A DNA stretch of 64,000 nt from Limnohabitans sp. Rim28 (GTDB lineage: Bacteria; Pseudomonadota; Gammaproteobacteria; Burkholderiales; Burkholderiaceae_C), in NCBI RefSeq assembly GCF_000293865.2, contig NZ_ALKN02000001.1, forward strand, positions 186,001 through 250,000. Reading direction: 5' to 3'. The notes beneath the pieces were generated by a model that was not told where the DNA came from, searched no databases, and worked only from the letters and a program-made list of their open reading frames with translations. The position numbers were made by a program, and so were the translations under genes. How positions within the stretch are numbered: position 1 is the stretch's first letter; every line of letters starts with the position of its first letter. Below are positions 26,351-34,265 of the stretch, one piece after another.

Positions 26351-28426
26351 TCAAGGGCGGGTTGACCGGTCTGCTTGATCGGTTTGAAAAGCACCGAGCA
26401 CCTTGGACAATGCACTCAGTTTGATGGGCTTGGGCAAGAACTGGTCCATTCCAGCGTCCCGGCAGCGCGCTTGGTCTTCAATGAACGCGTCGGCAGTCAC
26501 GGCAATGATGGGCAAAGCTGAGCGCCCCTGAAAGCTTTCCCAATCTCGTATCTGACGAGTCGCCTCATAACCATCCAGCACAGGCATTTGCACATCCATC
26601 AAAATGGCCGAGATCGCATCGGCTTCCTGCATCACCCGCTCTACGGCCAACTGCCCATTGTCAACGGCAATCACCTCAAAGCCCAGTTGGTTCAGCATCG
26701 CACAAATCACCTGCTGATTGACTCGGTTGTCCTCCACCACCAACACTCGGCCTGACATCTGTTGAGAAGAATCTTGGGGCATCAGACCGGTCCGATGGCC
26801 CGTATCGAGTTCTGACAGATCCACTGCATCGGTCATGACATCCAAACGCAGACGAATCCAAAACCTCGCGCCCTCGCCTTCTTGGCTTTCGACACCGACT
26901 TCCCCACCCATCAGTTGCGCCAAGCTTTTGACGATGGACAAGCCCAAACCAGTGCCCCCATATTGACGCGTTGTCGAGTCATCGACTTGGCTAAAAGGCT
27001 GAAACAACAAGGGCATTTTTTGCAGGGGAATGCCCATCCCTGAGTCCTGTACGGCCCACTCAACACCAGCAGACCCGTCCACTTGGTTCAACTCGGTCGC
27101 CTCAATGCGCACTTCCCCCATCGCTGTAAATTTGATGGCGTTGTTCGTCAAATTGGACAGCATTTGTTGCAATCGGTTGGCATCCCCGCGGTAACGTCTG
27201 CCATGTGGTCCATTCCACTGAACACTCAACTTCAGGCCTTTGGCCATCGCGTTGTTGGCAAACAAGGCTTGGGTGTTGAGCAAGAGCTCGACGGGATTGA
27301 CCATCCCCGCACCCAGGGTCTGGGTTCCCGACTCAATTTTTGACAAATCCAAAATGTCGTTGAGCAAGGTCAACAGCGACTGGCCCGATTGCAAGATGGT
27401 GCGGGCGTGGTCTTGCGTCTTTTTGGCATCAACCGGGCCTGACAGCAGCAACTGCGCCATGCCCAACACGCCATTCATGGGTGTGCGCAACTCATGGGAC
27501 ATGGTCGCCAAGAAGCGGCTTTTGGCCTCGTTGGCCGCTTTGGCCGACGTCACAGCACGGCTCAGTTCAGCTGTGCGCTGCTCTACTTTTTCTTCCAGTT
27601 GCTCTCTGTTACGAGCCAACTCGTTGGTCCGGCTCTCCACGATCTCCATCATGCGGTCGAATGCAGCAGCGGTTCGCCCGACTTCATCCTCACCCACCAC
27701 AGACACTCGCTTGGTGTAATCACCGCTGTGCTCCACTTCGACAATGGTGTTGAGCAAGCTCGTCAGAGGACGAATCATGGAATTGATCAATCGCATCAAC
27801 ATGAAACTGATCAGGACCAAGATGCCGGTCACAACAGCAGCCAACACCATTTTCACTTGGGCAATGGTCTGATTGGCATCGGCCAAGGCCTGGTTCATCA
27901 ACTGACGTTGCCACTCCTTTTGAGCCCCAATGTGATCCAGCTGGCGATTGCGGGCTGGCACCAAGTCGGTGGTCAATAAGGCGTATGCCGCCGCGACCTG
28001 ACCCGTTTGAGCATGGCCCACGACTTGAAGTGACAGACGCCAAAACACATCATCCGCTTCACGGATATTTTTCATGATGTCTCGACCGATGTCGGTCGAC
28101 AAATTGGCTTCGGTTTCATGGATCAACTCCACCAATCTGCGTCGATCTTTTCCGATACGCTCCATCGCAGCATGAAGTTCTGTGGGATCCTTGGCCGACA
28201 AAATGGCATGCCGCGCCTCCAGTGATATTTTGACCATCAACAGCTCAACTCGGGTCATGCGGTCCACCTGAGGCTCATACATGTCGATGATTTGCTTGGC
28301 ATTGGATTGAACATGGTTCAGGGTCCACCAACTCACCATCACAACAGCAAACAGCAAACTGCTCATCAAGCCAAATCCAATCAGGAGTCTGAAGCGTATC
28401 GACAAGCGGCTGAAAAGTGTGTTCAT
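26351..28426 (-). CDS. Hybrid sensor histidine kinase with 4-helix sensor and receiver domain
   Basis: The 691-residue protein has TM1 near 12-35, an extracytoplasmic four-helix-bundle sensor like those of chemoreceptors, TM2 near 190-215, HAMP, a coiled coil, HisKA with ATMSHELRTPMNGVLG, an ATPase domain (LTNNAIKFT, DSGMGIPL, GTGLGLSIVKSL), and a C-terminal receiver with MDVQMPVLDGYEA and the KPIKLSAL switch lysine. There is no Hpt domain, so the phosphate either stays on its own receiver or passes to an unlinked partner. No response regulator is adjacent. Its upstream region is unusually A+T-rich. Confidence 0.93.
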   Translation of the reverse strand: MNTLFSRLSIRFRLLIGFGLMSSLLFAVVMVSWWTLNHVQSNAKQIIDMYEPQVDRMTRVELLMVKISLEARHAILSAKDPTELHAAMERIGKDRRRLVELIHETEANLSTDIGRDIMKNIREADDVFWRLSLQVVGHAQTGQVAAAYALLTTDLVPARNRQLDHIGAQKEWQRQLMNQALADANQTIAQVKMVLAAVVTGILVLISFMLMRLINSMIRPLTSLLNTIVEVEHSGDYTKRVSVVGEDEVGRTAAAFDRMMEIVESRTNELARNREQLEEKVEQRTAELSRAVTSAKAANEAKSRFLATMSHELRTPMNGVLGMAQLLLSGPVDAKKTQDHARTILQSGQSLLTLLNDILDLSKIESGTQTLGAGMVNPVELLLNTQALFANNAMAKGLKLSVQWNGPHGRRYRGDANRLQQMLSNLTNNAIKFTAMGEVRIEATELNQVDGSAGVEWAVQDSGMGIPLQKMPLLFQPFSQVDDSTTRQYGGTGLGLSIVKSLAQLMGGEVGVESQEGEGARFWIRLRLDVMTDAVDLSELDTGHRTGLMPQDSSQQMSGRVLVVEDNRVNQQVICAMLNQLGFEVIAVDNGQLAVERVMQEADAISAILMDVQMPVLDGYEATRQIRDWESFQGRSALPIIAVTADAFIEDQARCRDAGMDQFLPKPIKLSALSKVLGAFQTDQADRSTRP

Positions 28427-28642
28427 GACAACGGTGCTTAAAAAAGTATTTTTTATATTTTAATGACTGTTAAATGATTAAATAAATAAAAATTACAACA
28501 TGACCGCAAGGAATCTCAGGGAATTTTGGGCGTGAATCCCTGGGGGCTTGTGGCATGTGCTGCCGCAAAATTTCGCGCCCTAAAATCTCAACTGCACGCC
28601 CCTCTCATTGGGGCCCCCTTCGTAAGCCCTCACTGCAAAACC
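28427..28642. promoter_or_regulatory. Divergent A+T-rich gap between hybrid kinase and oxygenase-like gene
   Basis: This gap of about 215 bases contains a stretch of some 60 bases made almost entirely of A and T (28441-28497), with several TATATT- and TAAAT-like strings, far more A+T than its surroundings. It is likely to hold the kinase promoter and perhaps sites for nucleoid proteins. The rest towards the plus-strand gene has no clear signal. Confidence 0.4.
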
Positions 28643-29515
28643 ATGTCCTTAAGCCTGGCACCTGATAAGTCTGCGATTGCAGCGTCCACAGTCGCTCTCA
28701 TGTCTTTTGCCAATACACGCTGGCGTGTCCGTCGCCCAAAGCCTTTTGTGCTTGTGATTGAGGGCGAAGATGTCAACGATGTACCGCCCAAGACCCGTGA
28801 TTACCTCCACGAGCAACTGCTGTCACCGCCATGGCGCGAAGCCTTTTACCAATTGGTCGATGACACGGGCTTGGTCATTTGCCTGAACCTGCACACAGAG
28901 CACCCCACCTACCGCGATGTACGTGGCCGCTCCAGCAAGGGGCGTCTGAGTCAAGGCGAGTACTACCACCACGACGGCTGCACGGACCCCATCAAGCCGC
29001 GCTTCGTGGAAATTCGCTGCCCCATTCAGCCGCAAACTCGTGGTGTCGCCACTGCGGTGGCTCCCCATCGCGATGTGGTGAAAGCCATGGTGCAGGTTTT
29101 GCCTGCTGAATTGGCCATGTCAGCTTCTTTGGCATCGCAAGACATGAGCGCAGACGCATTGAACCAAATGGACGGTGCAGCGCTTGACCAATTGCAAGGC
29201 CTGATCACGCGCACCGTGCGCAAAAAACTGAATGCCGAAGGGGCCCGAGCCTATTTCCGCCATGTCGATGCCGCGGCCAATGCCTACTTTGAGCCTTGGG
29301 CCTTGGGCGAAAGCCGAATCATTGCAAATGGCAACAAGGGCGTCACCATGCAACACCGCCGCGCCTACCAAGCCCCCCATAACGGCGGCGTGGCCAACGG
29401 CCATTTGGTCAAGCGCTGGCCCAACGAAGAGCTGTTGCTGCCAGGCCAGGCGCTGGATCAAGCTTTCTTGGCCGCCATGTGCAGTGAAGAAGACGGGGAG
29501 TGCACAGACGGCTAA
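28643..29515 (+). CDS. Uncharacterised protein, possible Fe(II)/2-oxoglutarate oxygenase fold
   Basis: The 290-residue protein has no signal peptide. I see a candidate metal triad of the jelly-roll oxygenases: H109-x-D111 in EYYHHDGCTD, and distal H238 in TMQHRRAYQAP, followed by an arginine that could bind 2-oxoglutarate. FVEIRCP after the first motif and the predicted ANGNKGVTM strand before the second also suit TauD-like folds. This is my reading of spacing and motifs, not a recognised family match. The start is uncertain: ATG at 28643 or 28700, both with weak ribosome sites. It ends in front of the convergent MFS gene. Confidence 0.6.
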   Translation: MSLSLAPDKSAIAASTVALMSFANTRWRVRRPKPFVLVIEGEDVNDVPPKTRDYLHEQLLSPPWREAFYQLVDDTGLVICLNLHTEHPTYRDVRGRSSKGRLSQGEYYHHDGCTDPIKPRFVEIRCPIQPQTRGVATAVAPHRDVVKAMVQVLPAELAMSASLASQDMSADALNQMDGAALDQLQGLITRTVRKKLNAEGARAYFRHVDAAANAYFEPWALGESRIIANGNKGVTMQHRRAYQAPHNGGVANGHLVKRWPNEELLLPGQALDQAFLAAMCSEEDGECTDG

Positions 29516-29520
29516 AGTCC

Positions 29521-29549
29521 TGAGGTGTTCGCCTAAGGGCGAAGCCTCA
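29521..29549. terminator. Hairpin between convergent genes
   Basis: TGAGG and TTCGCC pair with GGCGAA and CCTCA around a 4-base loop, with one small internal bulge. It lies between the stop of the oxygenase-like gene and the stop of the MFS gene and slightly overlaps the latter. There is no T-tract, so termination on either strand would be weak or protein-assisted. Confidence 0.45.
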
Positions 29550-30710
29550 AGCGCGCTCTCGCACCAACAAACGCAAAGCCCATAAGCCCAGCACCGGCCC
29601 CAAGGCCAAACCTGTGAGCAACCAGCCCAAGGGCACCCCATCGGTCAGAGCCACAAACAACAAGATGCTCAGCGTGCTGATGGAGAACCCGATGCAGTTG
29701 GTGAGCGTCAGCACCGTGCCCACCGCCTGCGGTGGCGCATTGCGGGCGGTCAGCGTAGAGAACTGGGGAGAATCTCCAGCCACGCTGACTCCCCACACCA
29801 ACAGCCATGCGTAAAAGATGGCATCGCTGGCGTGCAGCAGCCACGGTGCCAACAGGCAACACAATCCGCTGACGCCCAAGAAAAAAGCAGCCACCCGCGC
29901 ACTGCCCCAGCGCTGAGCCGCATGCCCGCCCAACACACAGCCCACAGCGCCACTGCCCAAAACCGCAAAAGCCATCCAGGACAAGCCCACGCCCAACAAA
30001 CGGGTGCTCAAAATCAGGGGCACCAGGACCCACAGCGTGTAGAGCTCCCACATGTGTCCGAAGTAGCCCAGGACAGAGCTTCGCACCCGAGCATCGGTCC
30101 ACATCGTGGCCATCGCTGACCACTGCAGCGTGCTCACGCGCACCGGCGCTTGCGGTGGCTCACCCAGCGTCAGGATCAGCAAGCCACCTGCTGCAGCCAA
30201 AGCGGCCACGCCCAACATGATGCTGGGCCAGGGCAAGGCATCGGCAACGGCCCGAAGACCATGCGCACTGGCCGAACCCAGCACCAAGGCGCCCAACAAA
30301 TAACCCAGCGCCGAACCCAGCCCTTGCCGATACCACTGCGACGCGATCTTCATGCCCACAGGGTAAATACCGGCCATGAAGAACCCGCTCGCAAAGCGCC
30401 AAAAGAGCAGCGCCGTGAAGTCCGACACCATGGCCCAAGCCCCAACGGTGCACGCCGCGCCTGCCATGGCACAACACAAAAACACCCGTGTGGCCCGAAA
30501 CCGGTCCGCCAAAGCCAACAAGGCAAACACCAAAGTGCCCAGAATAAAACCCCATTGCAAAGCAGAGGTCAGGCTGCCCACAGCGGTGGCAGGCCAGCCA
30601 AAGGCTTGCTGCAAATCGGGCATGACGGCATTGACCGCAAACCACAAAGAGGTTCCAGCAAATTGGGCCAGCACCAAAACGGGCAAGACATGACGAGGGA
30701 CGGGATTCAT
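29547..30710 (-). CDS. MFS transporter
   Basis: The 387-residue protein has about twelve hydrophobic segments and begins MNPVPRHVLPVLVLAQF, then SLWFAVNAVMPDL. The RFASGFFMAGIYPVGMKIAS segment in the fifth helix and ADRFRATRVF in the loop after helix 2 are typical major facilitator features. It resembles NreB/CynX-like permeases but I cannot assign a substrate. An in-frame extension further upstream lacks membrane character, so I use the later ATG. It is probably monocistronic, with a divergent MGMT-like gene 218 bases away. Confidence 0.85.
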   Translation of the reverse strand: MNPVPRHVLPVLVLAQFAGTSLWFAVNAVMPDLQQAFGWPATAVGSLTSALQWGFILGTLVFALLALADRFRATRVFLCCAMAGAACTVGAWAMVSDFTALLFWRFASGFFMAGIYPVGMKIASQWYRQGLGSALGYLLGALVLGSASAHGLRAVADALPWPSIMLGVAALAAAGGLLILTLGEPPQAPVRVSTLQWSAMATMWTDARVRSSVLGYFGHMWELYTLWVLVPLILSTRLLGVGLSWMAFAVLGSGAVGCVLGGHAAQRWGSARVAAFFLGVSGLCCLLAPWLLHASDAIFYAWLLVWGVSVAGDSPQFSTLTARNAPPQAVGTVLTLTNCIGFSISTLSILLFVALTDGVPLGWLLTGLALGPVLGLWALRLLVRERA

Positions 30711-30928
30711 AGCCGTGACTGTAAACCGGCTAGCGCAGGCAGCAGGAAGAAAAAAGCCGCATGCCGCTGATCTTGGTCTTCCTGCAGGCCCACCCAAGCT
30801 ACCACGCGATCGGTGTCAGCATTGCGCAGTGGGACCCGGGTAATTCCATAAAAATAAGGGGTTTCCCTGGCATTATTTGCACGGCTCAACTGAGCGAAGA
30901 AAATCAAAACTTCATCACTTCTCATTCA

Positions 30929-31360
30929 ATGACCATGCCAAGAGCTCAAAAAACTTGGAAAGACAAAATGGCCACCAAGCCACCGCACCATGTTGTTCTT
31001 GAAAAAGACTTCGCGGGCGTGAAAAGCGGCTCAAAACTGCACATTTCCAGCCCGCAGGAAATTGCAGATGAACTCAGAAAAATTCGACCCGGCGAAACGG
31101 TTTCGCTGCAGCTATTTCGTCAAAAAATTGCCCAAGCGCAAGCCTGTGATGCCACGTGCCCCGTCTCGACGTCCATATTTTTGAGAATTGTGGCCGAGTA
31201 CGCGTGGGAGGAGCACAACGAGAGAAATGTCTCGCTGGCCGATTTGCCGCCGTTTTGGCGAGTGGTGGAGCCTGGAACCCCCTTGTCCCAAAAACTCAGT
31301 TTTGACCAAGCCTGGATCACCTTGCAGCGAGAGCTGGAAAAAGACTTTTCGGGGGCATGA
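30929..31360 (+). CDS. Small MGMT-like (alkyltransferase-like) protein
   Basis: The 143-residue protein resembles a group of short proteins annotated as MGMT family: it starts with KTWKDKM, has ISSPQEIADELRKI, then the CPVSTSIF segment at 77-84 and PFWRVV near 108. In true methylguanine methyltransferases the reactive cysteine lies in PCHRV, which is absent; here the conserved cysteine is C77 of the CPVST segment. A DNA-binding or repair-related role is possible but unproven. Two ATGs (M1, M3) are candidate starts, neither with a clear ribosome site. It is more A+T-rich than most neighbours and sits in the accessory islet. Confidence 0.55.
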   Translation: MTMPRAQKTWKDKMATKPPHHVVLEKDFAGVKSGSKLHISSPQEIADELRKIRPGETVSLQLFRQKIAQAQACDATCPVSTSIFLRIVAEYAWEEHNERNVSLADLPPFWRVVEPGTPLSQKLSFDQAWITLQRELEKDFSGA

Positions 31361-31404
31361 AAACTCGGAATGTGAAATTCCCAGTCATAACCCTCATCAC
31401 CTTA

Positions 31405-31566
31405 GGAACGTGTCCCTGGCCACCTCTGCCGCCTTGCCGATGCTCTCGCCCAGCGAGGGATGGGGAGGATGGTTTTGCCGATTGTCACCAATGTCAAAGA
31501 TGTGCGGCTGATTGGAGCACATTTGAATGTCGACTTTGATGAAGCCAAGGTCACTAGCAGACACGC
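31405..31566 (-). pseudogene. Decayed fragment of a dihydrolipoyl dehydrogenase (lpdA) gene
   Basis: About 160 bases are clearly homologous to two separate parts of the intact lpdA nearby. 31411-31481 matches 32390-32462 (3' end of lpdA), and 31485-31566 matches 32868-32950. The 411 bases between these parts in the intact gene are missing, and the two break sites in lpdA share the 6-base repeat GATGTC. The fragment has small indels that break the frame. It encodes nothing. It is on the same strand as lpdA, separated from it by the toxin-antitoxin genes. Confidence 0.85.
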
Positions 31567-31574
31567 ATTTAAAA

Positions 31575-31590
31575 GTACTTTATAAGGTAC
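31575..31590 (+). promoter_or_regulatory. Palindromic promoter/operator of the toxin-antitoxin pair
   Basis: GTACTTTATAAGGTAC is a near-perfect 16-bp palindrome, with only the bases next to the central TTATAA unmatched. TATAAG inside it works as a -10 box, 14 bases before the toxin ATG. Toxin-antitoxin operons are usually repressed by the antitoxin at such sites, so this is probably the autoregulatory operator. Confidence 0.65.
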
Positions 31591-31599
31591 ACTTAACTG

Positions 31600-31956
31600 A
31601 TGTCTTCAAGCAGAAAAATCCCTGCAATCTTCTACCGGAATGAATCCGGCAGCGAGCCAGTGCGCGAATGGCTGAAGACTTTGGACAAAGCAGATCGCCA
31701 AACCGTAGGTGAGGACATTGCCTATGTCCAATACAAATGGCCCATAGGCAAACCACGGGTCGATCATTTGCGAGGACCAATCTGGGAGGTTCGCAGCAAG
31801 ATCGGAAACCGGATAGCACGCGTGCTTTTTGCTGTGGAGGAGTCCGAAATGATTTTGCTGCATGCCTTTGTCAAGAAGACCCAGCAAACCAACCCCGCCG
31901 ATATTGAACTGGCAACCAAACGCTTGAAGGAGTGGATCAATGGCCAAAGCAACTAA
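31600..31956 (+). CDS. HigB-type (RelE/ParE superfamily, Gp49-like) toxin
   Basis: The 118-residue protein has the Gp49/HigB pattern: REWLKTLDKADRQTVGEDI, then the PRVDHLRGPIWEVRSKIGNRIARVLFAV core and ILLHAFVKKTQQTNPADIELA. The central arginines and lysines (R in WEVRS, KK in FVKKT) are those expected in mRNA-cutting ribosome-dependent members. The gene precedes the antitoxin and overlaps it by 17 bases, the reverse order typical of higBA. A palindromic operator lies just upstream. It probably cleaves translated mRNA when free of antitoxin; this is inferred from the family. Confidence 0.85.
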   Translation: MSSSRKIPAIFYRNESGSEPVREWLKTLDKADRQTVGEDIAYVQYKWPIGKPRVDHLRGPIWEVRSKIGNRIARVLFAVEESEMILLHAFVKKTQQTNPADIELATKRLKEWINGQSN

Positions 31957-32269
31957 CGTCAATCCCCACACGGGCAGCAGTTTTGATGACTTCCTCAAAG
32001 AGGACGGTATTTATGAAGAAGTGCAGGCCCGTGCGCTCAAACGCGCATTGGCCGAGCAACTGGACGACGCCATGCAAAGCGGCAAACTCAGCAAAGTGAA
32101 CATGGCACAGCGCATGGCCACCAGTCGCTCCCAATTGGACCGCGTACTGGACCCGAGCAACCTGTCCATCCAGCTCGACACCTTGGTCAAAGCGGCCAGC
32201 GCAGTGGGTAGGACTGTCGAAATTCGGCTCAAGCGCGACACCAAGCGTTCGCGAGCCACCTCGGCGTAA
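31940..32269 (+). CDS. HigA-type antitoxin, helix-turn-helix protein
   Basis: The 109-residue protein ends in a helix-turn-helix (NMAQRMATSRSQLDRVLDP, then LDTLVKAASAVGRTVEIRL) of the XRE type found in antitoxins partnered with Gp49/HigB toxins. The N-terminal half (SFDDFLKEDGIYEEVQARA) is likely to wrap the toxin. It overlaps the toxin gene by 17 bases. A strong hairpin terminator follows, shared with the convergent lpdA. It is expected both to neutralise the toxin and to repress the operon. Confidence 0.85.
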   Translation: MAKATNVNPHTGSSFDDFLKEDGIYEEVQARALKRALAEQLDDAMQSGKLSKVNMAQRMATSRSQLDRVLDPSNLSIQLDTLVKAASAVGRTVEIRLKRDTKRSRATSA

Positions 32270-32301
32270 GGGAAACCAAAAACCTGCAGTGCGCCTCCAG
32301 C

Positions 32302-32332
32302 AAAAAGCCCGGACGGTTTCCCGTCCGGGCTT
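32302..32332. terminator. Bidirectional terminator between antitoxin and lpdA
   Basis: AAGCCCGGACGG and CCGTCCGGGCTT form a perfect 12-bp stem around a 4-base loop. On the minus strand it is followed by TTTTT, ending the pyruvate dehydrogenase operon about 20 bases past the lpdA stop. On the plus strand TTCTTTGTTT follows, so it can also end the toxin-antitoxin transcript. Confidence 0.9.
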
Positions 32333-32354
32333 CTTTGTTTGCAGCGCGAAGCGT

Positions 32355-34208
32355 TTACTTCTTCGCTGGCGGCAAGTCCGTGCAGCTACCGTGCGCCACC
32401 TCCGCCGCCATGCCAATGCTTTCACCCAGCGTGGGGTGGGGGTGGATGGTTTTGCCGATGTCCACCGCGTCTGCGCCCATCTCAATCGCCAGAGCGATCT
32501 CGCCAATCATGTCGCCCGCGTGTGTGCCCACCATGCCGCCGCCCAAGATCTTGCCGTGGCCATGGGCCTCGGGTGAATCGTCAAACAGCAGCTTGGTCAC
32601 ACCTTCGTCGCGTCCGTTGGCAATGGCGCGGCCTGAAGCCGACCAAGGGAACAAGCCCTTTTTCACCTTGATGCCTTGCGCTTTGGCCTGGTCTTCGGTC
32701 AGGCCCACCCACGCCACTTCGGGGTCGGTGTAGGCCACGCTGGGAATCACGCGGGCGTTGAACGCCGCGGCTGCCAACTCTTTGTTGCCTTGCAGTTCGC
32801 CCGCAATGACTTCGGCCGCGACGTGGGCTTCATGCACCGCTTTGTGCGCCAACATGGGCTGGCCCACGATGTCGCCAATGGCAAAGATGTGCGGCACGTT
32901 GGTGCGCATTTGAATGTCGACGTTGATGAAGCCACGGTCGGTCACAGACACGCCAGCTTTTTCAGCGGCGAGTTTTTTGCCGTTGGGCGTGCGGCCCACG
33001 GCTTGCAACACCAGGTCGTACACCTGCGGCGCGGGGGCGGTGCCGCCGGGTTCGGCGCTTTCGAAAGTCACTTCAATGCCTTCAGGTAAGGCGCGTGCGG
33101 ACACGGTCTTGGTCTTGAGCATGATGTGGTCAAAGCGCTTGGCGTTCATCTTTTGCCAGACTTTGACCAAGTCGCGGTCAGCGCCTTGCATGAGGCCGTC
33201 CATCATTTCCACCACATCGAGGCGTGCGCCCAGCGTGCTGTAAACCGTGCCCATTTCCAGGCCGATGATGCCGCCGCCCAAAATCAGCATGCGTTTGGGC
33301 ACTTCTTTGAGTTCCAAAGCCCCGGTGCTGTCCACCACGCGAGGATCGTTGGGCATGAAAGGCAAGCGCACCGCTTGCGAGCCCGCAGCGATGATGGCCT
33401 TCTTGAAGGCAATCACTTTTTTGCTGCCGTTTTGTTCTTGTGCTGTTCCTGTGGTCTCAGACACTTCGAGGTGATTGGCACCGACGAACTGGCCCAAACC
33501 GCGCACGGTGGTGACCTTGCGCATCTTAGCCATGGCCGCCAAGCCGCCGGTGAGTTTGCCAATGACTTTTTCTTTATGGCCGCGCAGCTTGTCGATGTTG
33601 ACCACCGGTTTGCCAAAGTCCACACCGAGGTCGGCCATGTGGCTGACTTCATCAATCACGGCTGCAACGTGCAGCAAGGCTTTGGAGGGGATGCAACCCA
33701 CGTTGAGGCACACGCCACCCAAGGTGGCGTATCGCTCAACGATGACGACGTTCAAGCCAAGATCGGCTGCGCGAAAGGCTGCCGAGTAACCGCCGGGGCC
33801 GCCGCCCAAGACGAGCACATCGCACGCGATGTCGGCCACCCCTGCATAGTTCTCGCCAAAGGAAGAGGCAGTGGGTGCGGGGGCTGCTGCAACAGGGGCT
33901 GGAGCAGGTGCTGGTGCTGGTGCAGCCGCTGGAGCGGAAGCGGCTGCAGGGGCCGGGGCCGCGGCAGCGCCCTCGCCGTCCAGCACCAACACCACAGAGC
34001 CTTGCTTGACCTTGTCGCCGAGCTTGACTTTGAGTTCTTGGACCACGCCGCCGTGGCTGCAAGGAATTTCCATGGAGGCTTTGTCGCTCTCTACAGTGAT
34101 CAGACTCTGGTCAGTTTTGACGGTGTCGCCCACCTTGACCATCAACTCGATCACGGTGACTTCGTCGAAATCGCCAATGTCGGGGACTTGGATATCTATG
34201 AGTGTCAT
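32355..34208 (-). CDS. lpdA: Dihydrolipoyl dehydrogenase (E3) of pyruvate dehydrogenase, with N-terminal lipoyl domain
   Basis: This 617-residue E3 has an extra N-terminal lipoyl domain with K43 in [11 protein letters not shown], an Ala/Pro-rich hinge (about 80-115), then the flavoprotein: [11 protein letters not shown] binds FAD, C167/C172 in [16 protein letters not shown] form the redox disulfide, and [12 protein letters not shown] binds NAD. The C-terminus has HPHPTLSE with the catalytic His-Glu. Lipoyl-bearing E3s occur in several beta-proteobacteria and in Neisseria. I use the start [12 protein letters not shown]; an upstream in-frame start lacks similarity. It is the last gene of aceE-aceF-lpdA and is distinct from lpd of the 2-oxoglutarate complex. 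Confidence 0.96.
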   Translation of the reverse strand: MTLIDIQVPDIGDFDEVTVIELMVKVGDTVKTDQSLITVESDKASMEIPCSHGGVVQELKVKLGDKVKQGSVVLVLDGEGAAAAPAPAAASAPAAAPAPAPAPAPVAAAPAPTASSFGENYAGVADIACDVLVLGGGPGGYSAAFRAADLGLNVVIVERYATLGGVCLNVGCIPSKALLHVAAVIDEVSHMADLGVDFGKPVVNIDKLRGHKEKVIGKLTGGLAAMAKMRKVTTVRGLGQFVGANHLEVSETTGTAQEQNGSKKVIAFKKAIIAAGSQAVRLPFMPNDPRVVDSTGALELKEVPKRMLILGGGIIGLEMGTVYSTLGARLDVVEMMDGLMQGADRDLVKVWQKMNAKRFDHIMLKTKTVSARALPEGIEVTFESAEPGGTAPAPQVYDLVLQAVGRTPNGKKLAAEKAGVSVTDRGFINVDIQMRTNVPHIFAIGDIVGQPMLAHKAVHEAHVAAEVIAGELQGNKELAAAAFNARVIPSVAYTDPEVAWVGLTEDQAKAQGIKVKKGLFPWSASGRAIANGRDEGVTKLLFDDSPEAHGHGKILGGGMVGTHAGDMIGEIALAIEMGADAVDIGKTIHPHPTLGESIGMAAEVAHGSCTDLPPAKK

Positions 34209-34265
34209 GTTCTTCTCAAGAGGTTGGAGGCCGAGCAAAGCTGCGCTTTGGTCCGCCCCCAAGGA

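Noticed and set aside
30750..32350. A prophage or integrative element
   Set aside because: No integrase, transposase, attachment repeats or structural phage genes are present; only a small islet is supported.
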